Assembly (NCBI GenBank): GCA_030762895.1
Contig: CM061070.1
Coordinates: 102,782,759 to 102,846,758 of the forward strand
Direction of reading: 5' to 3'
From: Sophora flavescens
Lineage: Eukaryota > Streptophyta > Magnoliopsida > Fabales > Fabaceae
Length of the DNA stretch: 64,000 nucleotides
A program made the position numbers and the translations under genes. A model generated the notes under the pieces. That model had not been told where the DNA came from. It saw nothing but the letters and a program-made list of their open reading frames with translations, and made no database searches. Of the stretch, positions 23,798-35,489 are shown piece after piece (positions within the stretch are counted from its first letter, which is position 1; each line of letters starts with the position of its first letter).

Positions 23798-24215
23798 AGG
23801 GCATGGATGAGTGTGAATTCTCTACCCCAACGAGGATCAGAGATGGGGATCTGGTCGATGATTTTGTAGCGAGCCGGGGGAAGGGAATACAAAACCCGCC
23901 CCGCCCCCTTGCCAAGCCTATTGGCTTGCTCATAGATTTCAACATGGTATTAGAGCCCACATGGACTTATGGCCTAAAAGGCTCCAAACTTGAAATACAA
24001 GCCCTGGACTCAAAACTAAAGGGAAGTCACAACTAAAGACTAAAAGGCACTATAGGCAACATCAAGTGGAGTTGAGACAATTAAAGGGTAGAACTTTTAA
24101 TTTGGACAAAGTTGCAACTCTTAGACACAATCTCACTTGAAGACCAGCTCGCTCACTCTAGTCACTCCACATTGTAAGATTTGGACGGGGGCCGGTCCCC
24201 TCATAAATTTCAACA
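23798..24215 (+). mobile_element. TRIM-like small LTR element, degraded
   Basis: GATTTCAACA at 23935-23944 is followed at once by TGGTATTAGAGC (23945-23956), one base off the Met-tRNA primer-binding site. About 215 bp later ATTTCAACA ends again at 24215, preceded by GATTTGGACGGGGGCCGGTC. Two similar LTR ends around a short non-coding middle suggest a terminal-repeat retrotransposon in miniature. The 5' LTR start and TSD are not identifiable. Similar wording at 2790-2875 suggests the family occurs twice here. Confidence 0.45.
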
Positions 24216-24592
24216 GTGATCAAGTTACCAAACTAAGAATTTTCATTTTACTCGCTGCGATTCGTGAGCTTTCAATACATACACTTACATGCTAAATGAA
24301 GCCACTAACATGTATAAAGTAAATGGGTCAATATTTTCAACATTAAGATCTAGTGAAGGACTTGATCATACGATTAAAGCCAATGCAACTCAAGTTTTGG
24401 AGAAGAGCAGGCAAACATTGTTAAAAATGAAATCTTGTGACGATGGTGGAGTAATTTATTAGAGAAGGAAAAATGTGCATTTTTGACATATTATTATTAA
24501 TTGCACATTAAACTTCAACCATTGAAAATTATCTTAATTCCACCCACCAGGGACATGTGCTTATTATATATACAGTCTGCAATAAAATGTCT
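24216..24592. other. 3' flank of the RING gene
   Basis: No separate gene is seen. On the minus strand this should hold the RING gene's 3' UTR and polyadenylation region. No strict AATAAA is present; AATAAT and AATAAG variants occur within ~120 bp of the stop. Confidence 0.35.
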
Positions 24593-25225
24593 TCAACAAT
24601 ATAAAACAAGATACCAAAGGGCACCACAGAAAAGAATGAGAGTGAATCTGTTTAGAGACCCCCGGTCAATATGCATCTTCATTCCACGATTGCCAAGACC
24701 ATGTGAATCAGCAGCATCCACATTTGCATCTGAGTCCATATTCTCATCCGTGAAGAACATATCTGGGGTCATATCTGCATAAACATCACGAAAGTGAGGG
24801 AAGTAATTAGGATGATGCTGAAATGGCTGTGATGATAGTGACTGATGGAGTTGTTGACTTGGATGATCAGAATCTGATGCATTTGCAGAAGTGAACATAG
24901 CATTCATGTTGTATGGAGGTGGTGGCCTAGGAGGTATTCCCAGACCCATATGGAGTATCTTGGCTTCAGATTCTGAGTTAGAAATTCTGTGGCCATAAAG
25001 AGGGACCAATGAAGTAACAGAGATGTCACCTTTACAAACTGGGCAAGTCTCCTGCTGGTTCTCAGTGTGAAGCCACATGTAAATGCATGACCAGCAGTAG
25101 ATGTGACCACAAAGAGCGGTCACAGGCTCATCAGCTGATTGCAAGCAAATATTGCAATCAAAGCCACCATTGCCACTCCTAGAGATTGTTCTCTCCATAT
25201 CAGATCCTATTATGTCTTCTTCCAT
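24593..25225 (-). CDS. RMA: RMA-type RING membrane-anchor E3 ubiquitin ligase
   Basis: A 210-residue protein with no intron in the coding part. Residues 24-64 form a complete C3HC4 RING finger (C24, C27, C39, H41, C44, C47, C61, C64), typical of RMA1/RNF5-family ligases. The middle is Ser/Pro/His-rich. Residues about 191-210 are a hydrophobic C-terminal segment, the expected tail anchor. Known RMA proteins sit in the ER membrane and pass ubiquitin from an E2 to client proteins in ER quality control and trafficking. Length and domain order fit the family. I start at ATG 25225 (GCCATGG, good context); a longer frame would need GTG. It is the only clearly intact host gene in the window, and no copy is seen in the left duplication unit. 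The paralogue cannot be told. Confidence 0.88.
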   Translation of the reverse strand: MEEDIIGSDMERTISRSGNGGFDCNICLQSADEPVTALCGHIYCWSCIYMWLHTENQQETCPVCKGDISVTSLVPLYGHRISNSESEAKILHMGLGIPPRPPPPYNMNAMFTSANASDSDHPSQQLHQSLSSQPFQHHPNYFPHFRDVYADMTPDMFFTDENMDSDANVDAADSHGLGNRGMKMHIDRGSLNRFTLILFCGALWYLVLYC

Positions 25226-25233
25226 GGCCACAT
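25210..25233 (-). promoter_or_regulatory. Overlapping upstream ORF at the RING gene start
   Basis: An ATG at 25233, eight bases upstream of the main ATG, opens a 7-codon frame that ends at TAA 25210-25212 and overlaps the main start out of frame. If it is in the mature mRNA it could lower translation of the RING protein. Confidence 0.5.
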
Positions 25234-25236
25234 ACC

Positions 25237-25354
25237 CTGTTACACAGATTTAAAAGATTGTTTATTCATGTATTCTTCAAGACACTCACACACAAAAATA
25301 AAAGCAATAAATTTTCCTCACTACCATCTTGGTAAGGAGGATACAAAAATATAC
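25237..25354 (-). other. Predicted 5' UTR intron of the RING gene
   Basis: On the minus strand AAG|GTATATTTTTG (donor at 25354) and a T-rich tract ending TGTGTAACAG (acceptor ending at 25237) bound 118 bp of AT-rich sequence just before the start codon. Predicted from splice-site appearance only. Confidence 0.45.
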
Positions 25355-25410
25355 CTTCTCAAAAGAAGAAAGGAATGATACAGATGCTATTCAATGCAAT
25401 GGAGTAGTGT

Positions 25411-25420
25411 GAATATATAG
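25411..25420 (-). promoter_or_regulatory. Probable TATA box of the RING gene
   Basis: CTATATATTC on the minus strand, about 55 bp upstream of the predicted donor of the 5' UTR intron. Its placement suits a transcription start near 25385. Confidence 0.45.
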
Positions 25421-25800
25421 TTAGAGGAGCAGACTAACTATGTTGGACAATGTTACAAGAAATTAAGAACAAGAGGGGCAGTAATGGTGCCACCTCTTAG
25501 ATTTATTATTAAATATCATGTACATTTAATTTTTTGTAATGTACATAACATTTTAAATTAAAAATTATATTTAAAAGTTTTAAAACAATGATTAATTTAA
25601 ATTTAAAGAGTTTTTAAAAAATAAATAAAATAGTTTAAATTTAAATTTTATTAATGAAAATTTGATATTTGATTAAGAAAATAGGAAAATGCTAATAAAT
25701 TAATGTATTCAATGCTTTGAAGAGTGAGAAATTAAAATTTTCAATGAAAACTTGCTTCTTTTGTATTCCTTCACCAATGCCCTGATAAAATAAGCAAAAC
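25421..25800. other. AT-rich upstream region
   Basis: Presumed promoter-side sequence of the RING gene. It is strongly AT-rich, with no further gene or motif recognised. The last eight bases, AGCAAAAC, are the target duplication of the next MITE. Confidence 0.35.
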
Positions 25801-26055
25801 CAGTGTTATTAAAAAATGATCGGCCCGGCCGGTCTGATCGGAAACCAGACCTATGACCGGTCCGGTTAGCATATCAGACCGAACCGGAGACTTGACTCAC
25901 GGACCAGATCGGATGCTGATGTCATCACACGGAAGGGATTTTTCCAAGTAAAATTCGCCAAAATGTCATAGACAAGAATCGAGCTCAGGTGGAAAGCATA
26001 TATAAGGAGAAGCCGCGCCGCTGGACCAGAGCTTCTGAATGATATTTGTTCACAA

Positions 26056-26093
<38 letters not shown>

Positions 26094-26228
26094 TGTTTAA
26101 TTATAAAATTTATATATTTAATTTATTCCTGTTCATATGGTTCAACCGGTGACTCGCCGGTTGGACCAATGACCCATCAATCCAGTACCCTGACCGAGTC
26201 AATGACCCGTCCGATTTTAATAACATTG
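25801..26228. mobile_element. hAT-type MITE, 428 bp
   Basis: The ends CAGTGTTATTAAAA and TTTTAATAACATTG are inverted repeats, with GATCGG/CCGAT-type words just inside. The exact 8-bp repeat AGCAAAAC flanks both ends (25793-25800, 26229-26236). No coding capacity. The interior includes an AT microsatellite at about 26060-26090. It lies roughly 380 bp upstream of the RING gene's TATA box, so it could affect that promoter. Confidence 0.85.
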
Positions 26229-26488
26229 AGCAAAACAATGCAAGAGAATTAATGAGCATAATAGTAATCATTTAATGCAGCCACAAACTAAGGAGAAAGG
26301 AATAGCATGGCTTATACAATAATGTTGATTAGCGGTTACATGGTGATTGGTTGGTTGTGACTAGAAAAAAAAAGATACAAAGAAGGCATAGGGTGGGGCA
26401 AAATAAAAAGAAACTGTTCAGGAGTATAATAACTTCGGCACTTAGAATACTGTGGAGAAATCCCAACTTCAAAAACGTCTGATACTAA

Positions 26489-26990
26489 TTAGTCAAGGCA
26501 GTTATTACGCACATAATCAGATTCATTTTCTAACTCAGATTTTGCATCATTGACATTGCTTTTAGTCTTATCGGAATTTGTATATCCCTTCTGCCCTACT
26601 GAAGTAAGTGTTTCTTTCTCATTTCTGAGGATTATTGCCTTGCAGTGCTCCATTCCACTATCCTTAGGTGTCTCTGTGGTGTTGGGTAGTGTTCCATTTT
26701 GTCTAGAACTCATTGCAGTGGTCAATTGTCCTATCCCATTTTTCGGATTCTTCATTGTTGCACCTTGACACTGAAACTAAGGTTTTTTTTTGGTCATGAA
26801 GGCTTTAAATGCAGCCTCAAGTGACATATCCTGATTGCTAGATTGGGCTTGTTTTTGCTGTTGAGGTTGTTGTTGTCTTTATTGCTGGGATGAGAATCCG
26901 GGTGGAGCAATGTTGTTGTTACTCGGCGAAAAATTGGGTTGTTGGTTCCACCCTGGATTGTATTGGTAATCTACTGGCTTATCATGTTTT
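26489..26990 (-). pseudogene. Ty3/gypsy gag fragment
   Basis: On the minus strand the sequence reads YQYNPGWNQQPNFSPSNNN near 26970-26920, then a Gln-rich stretch. After that comes a frame from 26755 with GQLTTAMSSRQNGTLPNTTE and CKAIILRNEKE. These match the order of motifs in the C-terminal half of Athila-type gag (the second element shows YHPNWRNHPN and AISLRSGK). No protease or RT follows; the fragment stops near 26489. Confidence 0.7.
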
Positions 26991-27024
26991 ATCTATTATT
27001 TCAAAGTCGATTTCATTAATTAAG

Positions 27025-28289
27025 TTGAGTTAAATGGTTGATTTAATCCAAATTAGACTTTGTTTTCCTATTTTGTTTATTTTAGAGTCAATGTGTGTAT
27101 TTAATTAATTTTAATTAGATTTTAACTAATTTTCTCGTGATTTTCTTATTTTGTGATTTTTAGAAAGATATGAAGGACAAAGAAGATAAGGGCTGCATCT
27201 TTGATGATAACACATCTCAATTAAAAGAATCAAGAATGCATCTTCCGTGATATACATATATTCCAAGCAAAATTGAAGTGAGTCCCACGTGATTTGAAGT
27301 GAAAATTGAAGAAATTTTTTTGCCTTCGTTCACATTAGAGTGCTGTTTCAAAGTTAAATTGAAAAAGAATGTGAATTGCAATTGGAAGGAAATAAAGCAT
27401 GGACCTACGTGTTATTTAGAGTTCAAATGAAAGATAGAAAAAATCAAGTCACCAAAATTTTTCAGGGCCAATGTGATTTAGTTCCAAATTCATTCAAAAA
27501 TTAATTTCATGAAGATAGTCCTAGCAGTGTCCAGCCACCTTGGCAGCTTCGTTTCCAAGCTGCTGCTAGCCTCACTTGGAACTACAGATTTTCGTTAGAG
27601 AAACCAAAAACGTGACTACTGCCAAATCCATGCAAAGACACTTTGTATCTCCATAATTTCATGTAGCAAAAGTGTCTTTGCATGGATTTGGCAGTAGTCA
27701 CGTTTTTGGTTTCTCTAACGAAAATCTGTAGTTCCAAGTGAGGCTAGCAGCAGCATGGAAACGAAGGTTCCAAGGTGTCTGGACACTTCTAGGAACATCT
27801 TCATGAAATTAATTTTTGAATGAATTTGGAACTAAATCACATGGTTCCCACACATTTTTGGTGACTTGATTTTTTCTATCTTTCATTTGAACTCTAAATA
27901 ACACGTAGGTCCTTGCTTTATTTCCTTTCAATTGCAATTCACATTCTTTATCAATTTCACCTTGAAACAGCACTCTAACGTGAACCAAGGCAAAAAAAAT
28001 TCTTCAATTTTTACTTCAAATCACGTGGGACTCACTTCAATTTTGCTTGGAATATATGTATATCACTGAAGATGCATTAATGATTCTTTTAATTGAGATG
28101 TGTATATCATCAAAGATGCAGTCCTAATCTTCTTTGTCCTTCATATCTTTTTAAAAATCACAAAATAAGAAAATCACGAGAAAATTAGCTAAAATCTAAT
28201 TAAAATTAATTAAATGCACATATTGACTCTAAAATAATCAAAATAGGAAAACAAAGTCTAATTTGGGTTAAATCAAGCATTTAACTCAA
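27025..28289. repeat. Large palindrome of repeat R (arms ~620 bp)
   Basis: 27025-27644 is the reverse complement of 27669-28289, with scattered mismatches and a 24-bp spacer. Both arms match 3345-3989. The left arm includes TATCTCCATAATTTCATG in the spacer, while the right arm starts a little further into the unit, so the centre is asymmetric. Head-to-head inverted duplications like this can form by template switching or foldback replication. The right arm continues into the CACTA-type gene exactly as in copy 1; the left arm does not. Confidence 0.85.
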
Positions 28290-28319
28290 GGTGGGTATAT
28301 CACTTTGGAGAAGGATTTG

Positions 28320-28700
28320 ATGGAGAAGAAATTGAAGAAGAGGCAGGAGAAGTTGAAAGAGATGATAGCAGCAGGAGAGGCAGCTGAGGACACAGTTGTT
28401 GATACTTCATCTCCACCCCGACGCGAGGAATGTTGGGTGGAGGGCCGAAAGACAAAAAAAGGAGATTTTAAGGTTGAAGCCATACGCATTGTGGCAGAAA
28501 AGATTGTAAGTAACAAACTAACTGCCTTTCTATTTGATATTTGTAACACATGCATTGTCTTACACGTTTTTAATTTCGTCTTTGTAGGAGGAGCTGAAGG
28601 AAAAAAGCTCGCAAGGCTCATTCGATCCACATGGACGTCAGGATATCTTGGTCGCTGCCTTAGCAAAGACGACCACCTTGGTCAGGTCCGTGGTGTTCCA
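28320..28700 (+). pseudogene. CACTA-type accessory transposase gene fragment, copy 2
   Basis: Copy of 4020-4404. It starts at ATG 28320 and contains a convincing intron with GTAAGT donor at 28507 and TTTGTAG acceptor ending at 28587. Removing it gives EELKEKSSQGSF then PHGRQDILVAAL, the expected En/Spm-type motif, in one frame. It is cut off at about 28700, where VVFQ runs into LTR sequence, so the downstream half is deleted. Confidence 0.6.
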
Positions 28701-28702
28701 GA

Positions 28703-31404
28703 CATCTAACAAGATGCACTTGCCTTATACACTAAACTATATTACTGGAATCCATAGCTCATCCTCCAGCATCCAGTTCATACGGAATTCCATCCTTCTC
28801 CTCAGCAACATATTCCTCCATAGAGTCTTCTAATGGAATAAAATAGACATACACAAAATACAGAAATAGGGAGATAAGAAACAGTTATATCATCATAAGC
28901 GGAAAAGAATCATACTATATAATGTAATAACGGTCAAAGACAAGATTCACTCATCACTAACAACCATCTTTAAATCACGATTCCTCTACCCTCAATCTCA
29001 TGCAACTAAACCTGTATGCTGATGTGGCCACTACCAATCCTGTCACCATCCCCCATTACCATTAGGGATTATAGTCAGTTGTCCAAGCAACGCGTCCCCA
29101 TTAACCGGTGCACACCCCCATTACCATTAGGGTGCTTATGCAAAGCAATGACACTATAGTTGCACAATTCATCCGGTGCATACCCCCATTACCGTTAGAA
29201 TGCTCATGCAAAGCAATGACACTATAGCTGCACATCCTAAATCTTAGTTGGGACAGTTCCGTGAGAACTTTGAACCTCGTGTGTTCCCAACACACGGTTG
29301 TGAACAACAATGGAAATATATGAATCTCACTGACCCACATCTGTTACCACCCAGTGCCTCAACCTTCCATCACAGTCTTAACACACATTCCATGTCACAT
29401 CCCATCTATAAACTAATTAATCTAGGCTAGGTACCTCTAAGTCACAATCATTCTCTCACCCACATGTATATCTCCCGAATAAAACATATCCTTGCCTAAA
29501 TGCCAACTAAGCATGTTATCAAACCAGGAAGATCATACATCACACAATAATCACAAAATATTCAGACATAATAAAACGTCACATATAGTAGATTAACTCA
29601 ACCAGCGCATCACAAACAGTTCAATAATAAGCAAATTAGACATCCTCAAATATTCTAAAATTATTCTAACCGCGATAAACCTACAATCCCAAAATCATCA
29701 TTGGTACTACAGAGTAGTTTCCAATACGATTTTGGTATTGTCGAATACTCGACCACTAGTAGGGTTTAAGTTACCATACACCATTATTATAAATTATATA
29801 CTACTTATCCGTTCCGACGATGGATTGGTTCTTTCTCCCACCTGAACTAACACCGGAATCAGAAACTTTCAGATCCTCGTTACTACCCCACAAGCTATCG
29901 GTTAACCTTCAACCAAAACAACATAACCACAAGTTAATCCAAAAAAATCCAATCATGACAACCTTAGGTTAGTTTCGGCCATGACTCAAAATAGGGCTAG
30001 GATTATTTTCTCAATTCTATCTTTTGGATCCTAGTTACTAGAGTATTAACTAACATAGATCAAGTGTTACAAGTTAAAAAATTTAAACAAAATAATCTAT
30101 CCAAAAGAGTTAGGGTTTCAGCCCATATAGGAAAAATTAGTTAGAATTTCTTTTGCTCACAAACTCTTGGATCTATAACTTAGAGACCTTAACTAGCTTA
30201 GACAAGTTATCATCCAAGTAAAAATTGAAGAAAAACTCATTTACCCACACATCTAGGGTTTCGGCCAAGAGAAGATAAATTGGCTAGATATTTCTTTTGA
30301 TTTTAATCTCTTGGATTTAGAATATAGAAACCCTAGGTAGCTTATAACCAACCTCATCTAAGTTAAAAGTTGAACAAAATCTCCTTTGCCTATTTAAGCA
30401 TAGATTCGGCCAACACTAGAAAAATTAGGTAGGAATTTCTTTTGATTTCAGGCTTCTAGATCTAGCAACTTGAGGTAGTAGAGAGGTAAGATCAAGTGGT
30501 AGAACACTCAAAACATTCTTCTATGATTTTTTGATGATTTTTTGAAAAACTAGGTCTAGGAATTGAAATTTGAGAAAACTTGATGAAAATGAAGATTTGT
30601 GGATGATTAATGGAGCTAAGAGGTTGAGGGATGAAATCCTCACCTTTGAATGAAGAGATTTGACGAAGAACTTAGAGAAATTTGAAGAACTAAGCAAGAG
30701 TAAAAATGGAGGTTTTTTGTGTTTTGTGAAGAAATTGCCTTAGAATGAAAATGAAATTTGGCTAAGTGTGGGGGGAGAGGGTTTGGCCGTGAACTTTGTG
30801 TGGTGAGGGAAGGGAGATGTGTTACAATGGCATGGAGGATATTTCACCAAATCTTAGGGGCATTCTGGTCTTTTCACGCACAAAATATCTAGATATTTCT
30901 AACTTGTCATTAATGCACCATAAATGCTAGGTGAGTCATGGCGGTGATTCACCCCATGACTCACCACCCCAGATGGCAAGTGTCAGCTCTCCCGGTGTCC
31001 GGTTCTATCTCTGCAGTTCCGTTTCCGATTCTGCCGATTTCCCGATTTAGGTTTTCTTACGTGAATTTATCCGAAACTTCACCCGAATAAAATATAAGAT
31101 TTAATTTTTACCTGGAATTTTCAAAAAAATTCAATATCGTTGAAAATATGATTTAAACCTAAATCGTTTCATTCACGAGTCAAAATTAGGTTTTCTGATC
31201 AGTAAAATCTTATTGCAAGTAAAAACGCAGACCGGTTTCCATCTGAATTTTCAACCCAAAATTTTACCGTAACTCTCTACCATAAGGTAGAGTATGAATA
31301 TGATTTTGTTTTTTCAAAAAAATCATTTTCTTGGTCTCAGATAAAAATATAAATAATTATATCTTAACCGGTAATACCGCATATATAAAAAGCAGGGTGT
31401 TACA
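28703..31404 (-). mobile_element. Chromovirus-like LTR, minus strand, copy 2 (3'-truncated)
   Basis: Corresponds to 11180-13852, with the same start TGTAACACCCTGC at 31404 and the same junction to L1 sequence. The last ~270 bp of the LTR, the PBS and everything up to the CACTA-type gene are missing at the 28700/28703 junction. The acidic frame after CCATTAG is shortened by a TGA. Confidence 0.75.
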
Positions 31405-33339
31405 GTTTGGGTCCCCAATTGACTTTTGAAGCTTTCAACACAATAGGGCAATGATCGGAAATAGTTCTCAGTAGTCCTCACTATGTTAAATCCTGCCGCT
31501 GTGCCACCTACTCGTCTTATAAAAGGAACCTATCTATTCTGCTCATTGAAGTTTCGTTCGCTCTATGCCAAGTGAATTATCTTCCTGTCAAAGGTAAATC
31601 ATTCAAATCCATGTCTGCTATGAAATCAACAAATTCAACCATTTCCTGTGACTCAATCTGTGCAGCTGCAACCTTCCTCTCACTAGCACAAGTGACCATG
31701 TTAAAATCCCCCAATAAACACCATGCTGTAATGGGAGAGTTCTCCTTTATACTTTCAGCTCATTCCACAGTGCCCTCTTCCCTGCAAGGTTGCAAGGTGA
31801 GTAGATGTTGAAAATGCAAAATGAAATTGTCGAACCAGCCCATTTTCCTGTAATGCCCAAGAAACTGTTGCCTACAAAGCAGACCTATTTTGAGAAGACT
31901 TTGTTGTTCCATAAACATAACGAACAACCAGAAGTTCCTAGTGAATCCTTGAAAACCCAGTCGACATCCGCTCGCCCCCAAAGTGAACGACATAAACCGC
32001 TGTCTATACTCTCCATTTTAGTTTCCTGAATGCGAAGTAGGACCAGCTTCTTTTCTTTTTATTAACCTTCTGACTTCTTTCTTCTTAATCTTCCCCCCAA
32101 CCCCCTAATGTTGTAAGAGGCTATCCGCATTATAAAAATGTTTCACCACCTGCTCTGTCTTTCGAACGCTGAGATTTGTCTCTCATTTCCATCTCCACTA
32201 GCAAGCCTATAATCCCATCATTTTTCTGTTTGGACACCATCCTAATCTTCCGCCCCGCATCCCACAATTCATTTGCTTCTTTGTATGCTTTCGTCCTAAT
32301 GATAGCACGATTTCTGTTAGAGATCTGACTATCTGATATTGGATCACTGACGATACAAGAACCTGAGCTTTGATTTGAAAGCACCACTGGCCTCTTTCCA
32401 AGTTCGATTTCCCCTCTTCGTACATTTTCATTTTCCTGCACATCCTCCTCCATCTGCGTTTCCTCCACAACTGTGCTAACCTTCTGTGTTGATTTTGGTG
32501 GCCTTCCCCTAGTTGGAACTTTTTTAATCGGTGGAAGCAAGTCCTTTATTAGGGATTTGACCTTCCTTTTTTATTTCTGCTTCTTGTTGTGGTATTCCCC
32601 ACCATCATCCTCACATAAAACTTTTTCATTAAATTAGTCCTCAATCACTGACACCACACGGCTAACCCACTTTGGGTTATTATTTGTTTCCTGTGTGTTT
32701 AAAATAATGTCATCCAAGCCCAAATGTTTTTGGCCCAATTGACCAGACCCTATATTTTTCTCTCCCACGCTGCTAGGTGGCTTGGCGTTAGTAATAGCAA
32801 TGGTCCCCAACGCGTTTTGTTCTCCTTGAAGACCCAACTCGATAGAAAACCCTCTCTCCTGAAACTTATGTTTCACTTGGGTCCGCACACCACTAAACTC
32901 CAAAGTTGCCCTGTGGCCCAATTCCTCAAATCTTTCACTCGGGTCACTTGAACATTCCCCCTTAATGGTTAATGTCCTACGGTCCTTTCCAGATTGCATC
33001 GCCCTACAAATTGCGGTTGACAAGACATTAGGTTTTTTACTGACTAGTTCAGCCTACGCCTCACCTTGAGCCTCTCCCAAAACGTCCTTTGCATGTCCTT
33101 TCTTCGATCTCTGTGAACCGTAGCATCACGCCTTCCCAACATCCGGGTTTGATATTGTGTGTTGATATAATATTACCACAAATAATATTATTCCTTCCAC
33201 AAACAATCCTTTGAAATCTCAATCCAATACACCCTCCTAGAATGAGAAAAAGAAGAAAAGTTTTTTTTTCCTTTGAAAGAAAACTCCCAGATAAATCCTT
33301 TGAACTACACAAAAGAGAACACTTATAGGCTTCCTTGGT
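31405..33339 (-). pseudogene. Decayed L1-type LINE (ORF1 and endonuclease start), copy 2
   Basis: Better preserved than copy 1. On the minus strand, ORF1-like frames run from about 33384 to 32130 with in-frame stops. ORF2 then starts at 32132 as MRIASYNIRGLGG, the usual N-terminus of a plant L1 endonuclease. It continues through KMESIDSGLCRSLWGRAD, IFNIYSPCNLAGKRALWNEL-like and GGFNMV-like segments with frame breaks, to about 31510, close to the LTR insertion at 31404. RT and RNase H are not present. No polyA or TSD is visible. Confidence 0.65.
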
Positions 33340-33347
33340 AATCAAAT

Positions 33348-33839
33348 CAGGGACGGATCTAGGAATTTTCGTTAGTGGGGGCAAAAAAATTTAGTTTAAA
33401 AATATTAATACAGTAATAAAATAGTATAAATGTGCACAAGCGATAAAAAATTGATATAAAATAAACAAGATATAATGTTGTTTGGTCTCAATGTGAAACC
33501 TAACTGATAAATGAGAAATAATTCACTAAGTAAAGATAGAAGATTACAAAATTAAATTTCGCTCTCACCAAATCCCTAATTATACCCAATATCTCTCACA
33601 TAGAATACAATCATGAAAAAAGAAACACAAAATGCCTAAGCTTTTACAAATTACAATTGTCTTATTTGCATTTTCAAATTATAATTTCACACTCTTCAAA
33701 TCCCTAATTACACCCAATTACACTATAAAAAAATATATATATCTATGTATATAACTAAACAATTATTCTACCATTGGTCTTTTATACAATTGCACATTTT
33801 ATTCTTTATAAATGAGTGATCCAAAAACTTGTTGAGCAA
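33348..33839. mobile_element. hAT element, left part only, copy 2
   Basis: CAGGGACGGATCTAGG with the same upstream AATCAAAT (33340-33347) and the same L1 flank as copy 1. The element is interrupted by the gypsy LTR. In this unit the gypsy element is not reduced to a solo LTR, and the right half of the hAT element is not seen in the window. Confidence 0.75.
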
Positions 33840-35481
33840 AGTTGGCAAGTGCACCAAATCGCTAACTGTAGTAATAAAAATATGGTCCTCAGGGATTGAA
33901 CCGTTAACTACTAATGTACCAACTCCACTTCGTTCGAGCAACCGAATGGTTTGAAAGTGGCTTTCGCCAATAAGTAAGAACAACAACTTAACAAAGAACA
34001 GAAAATATTTTTGGTATTTTCAATTGAGAAAATTAAGCAACAGAAAATTTGGGTTTTAACAATCAAGAAAAAATTGTTAGAGGATCGATTTATCTACCTT
34101 TCCTACTTGTTCGATCCTGGAAATTAACTTGAACAATTTATCCAATTTCAAGAAACTGAGTTTTGTAATTTATCCCCTAATTCCTTAGGTGAATAAACCT
34201 TTCTGTCTAAGTTACTAATTGAATTCCCTGAGTATTAGATAAATAGCAGAAGCATTAAGAAAGATTTTCACTTAAAAAAATTAATTTGGTTGTGGTCTTA
34301 TTCCTAAGTAACACGTCCAAATCGTTTATTCACAAACAGCGATTATGAACTCGAATTTCCCAATTGCAAATTCATACATAAGATAAACATTCAAACAGTG
34401 AATAAACTCTTGAAATTAAACAAACCAGAACAAGTAATTATCCAGAATCAAAATAAGTTATCTAGGCAGTTCCATCTACCTCTAACAAAAGAAAATTAGC
34501 TAAACATAATTAACAAGAAAGAACCAGATGAAGAAGATGAAGGCAAGGTAGTCATCATGAGTATCTACTCGTCAGCTTCAACTCTCTTGATTGCTCCCTT
34601 TTCTCGCCCTCAAAACTGTATATTTCTCTCTCGTTCTGTTTTTGGACTTTTTTTTCTCTGTTGCGACGCTGCACTGGTCTCTTCGTTCTTTTTTTTTTCC
34701 TAATGATGTGCGGCTCGTTCTTCCTCCTCTTCACTCACTGACGCTACCTTTCTTTTTATATTGCAAAAAAAAGGTGCAGCCCTTAATTTTAATTCAACTT
34801 GTGGGCCAATCTTTTTAATCCAAATCCAATTGAAAAAAAGATATTGTTATTCAATTTCAATTGAATTTGTACCTATAACACCCTGTTTTTCGTATGCTTG
34901 TTTATCAGTAAATACATGCTTTAATGTATTTATTTTTTATAAAATCCAGAGGATGATTTTATTTAAAATAAAATCATTTTCTTGTGTTGTTTTACCGTAT
35001 GAAGTCACCGTAAAATTTTCGGTCGAAAATTCAGACGAAAACCGATCTGGGTTCTCACTGCCAGTACAAGTTTACTGAGCTAGAGACAAAATTTTAATTC
35101 GTGAACGAGACGGTTAGTGTTTTTATGATGTTTTGTGTGGGTTTGGAGTTTTTCGAAAAATCTTGTTCGGGGCCAAATCTTAGGGATTTCCCGGGCGAAA
35201 TCGTCGGGAAATACGATCCGGGAAGTCATCTGATACGCAATGGAGCAGAGCATCAAGAGGATGAAGTGACATGGAGTGACTTGATGTGAAGCCTATGACA
35301 CACCTCAAAAAGTGAATCTTGACTTTATTTCAAAATCTCACTTTTTCATCTTTCTCTATCCAATCACATCACATCACCTTAACTCCTTATCCTCTCTACA
35401 AGCAACCCACCTTTTTTCTTCTTCTTTCTTATCTTCTTCCTTCTTCTTCCTCTCAAAACCGTAACCCTCACCCCCATTCTC

Positions 35482-35489
35482 TATAAATA
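35482..35489 (+). promoter_or_regulatory. LTR TATA box
   Basis: TATAAATA followed by a CT-rich, gene-leader-like stretch. Probably the start of transcription of the parent retroelement. Confidence 0.5.

Noticed and set aside
24593..25231. A longer start for the RING protein at 25231
   Set aside because: The codon there is GTG. The first in-frame ATG is at 25225, with a good plant context, and gives the family's usual length.
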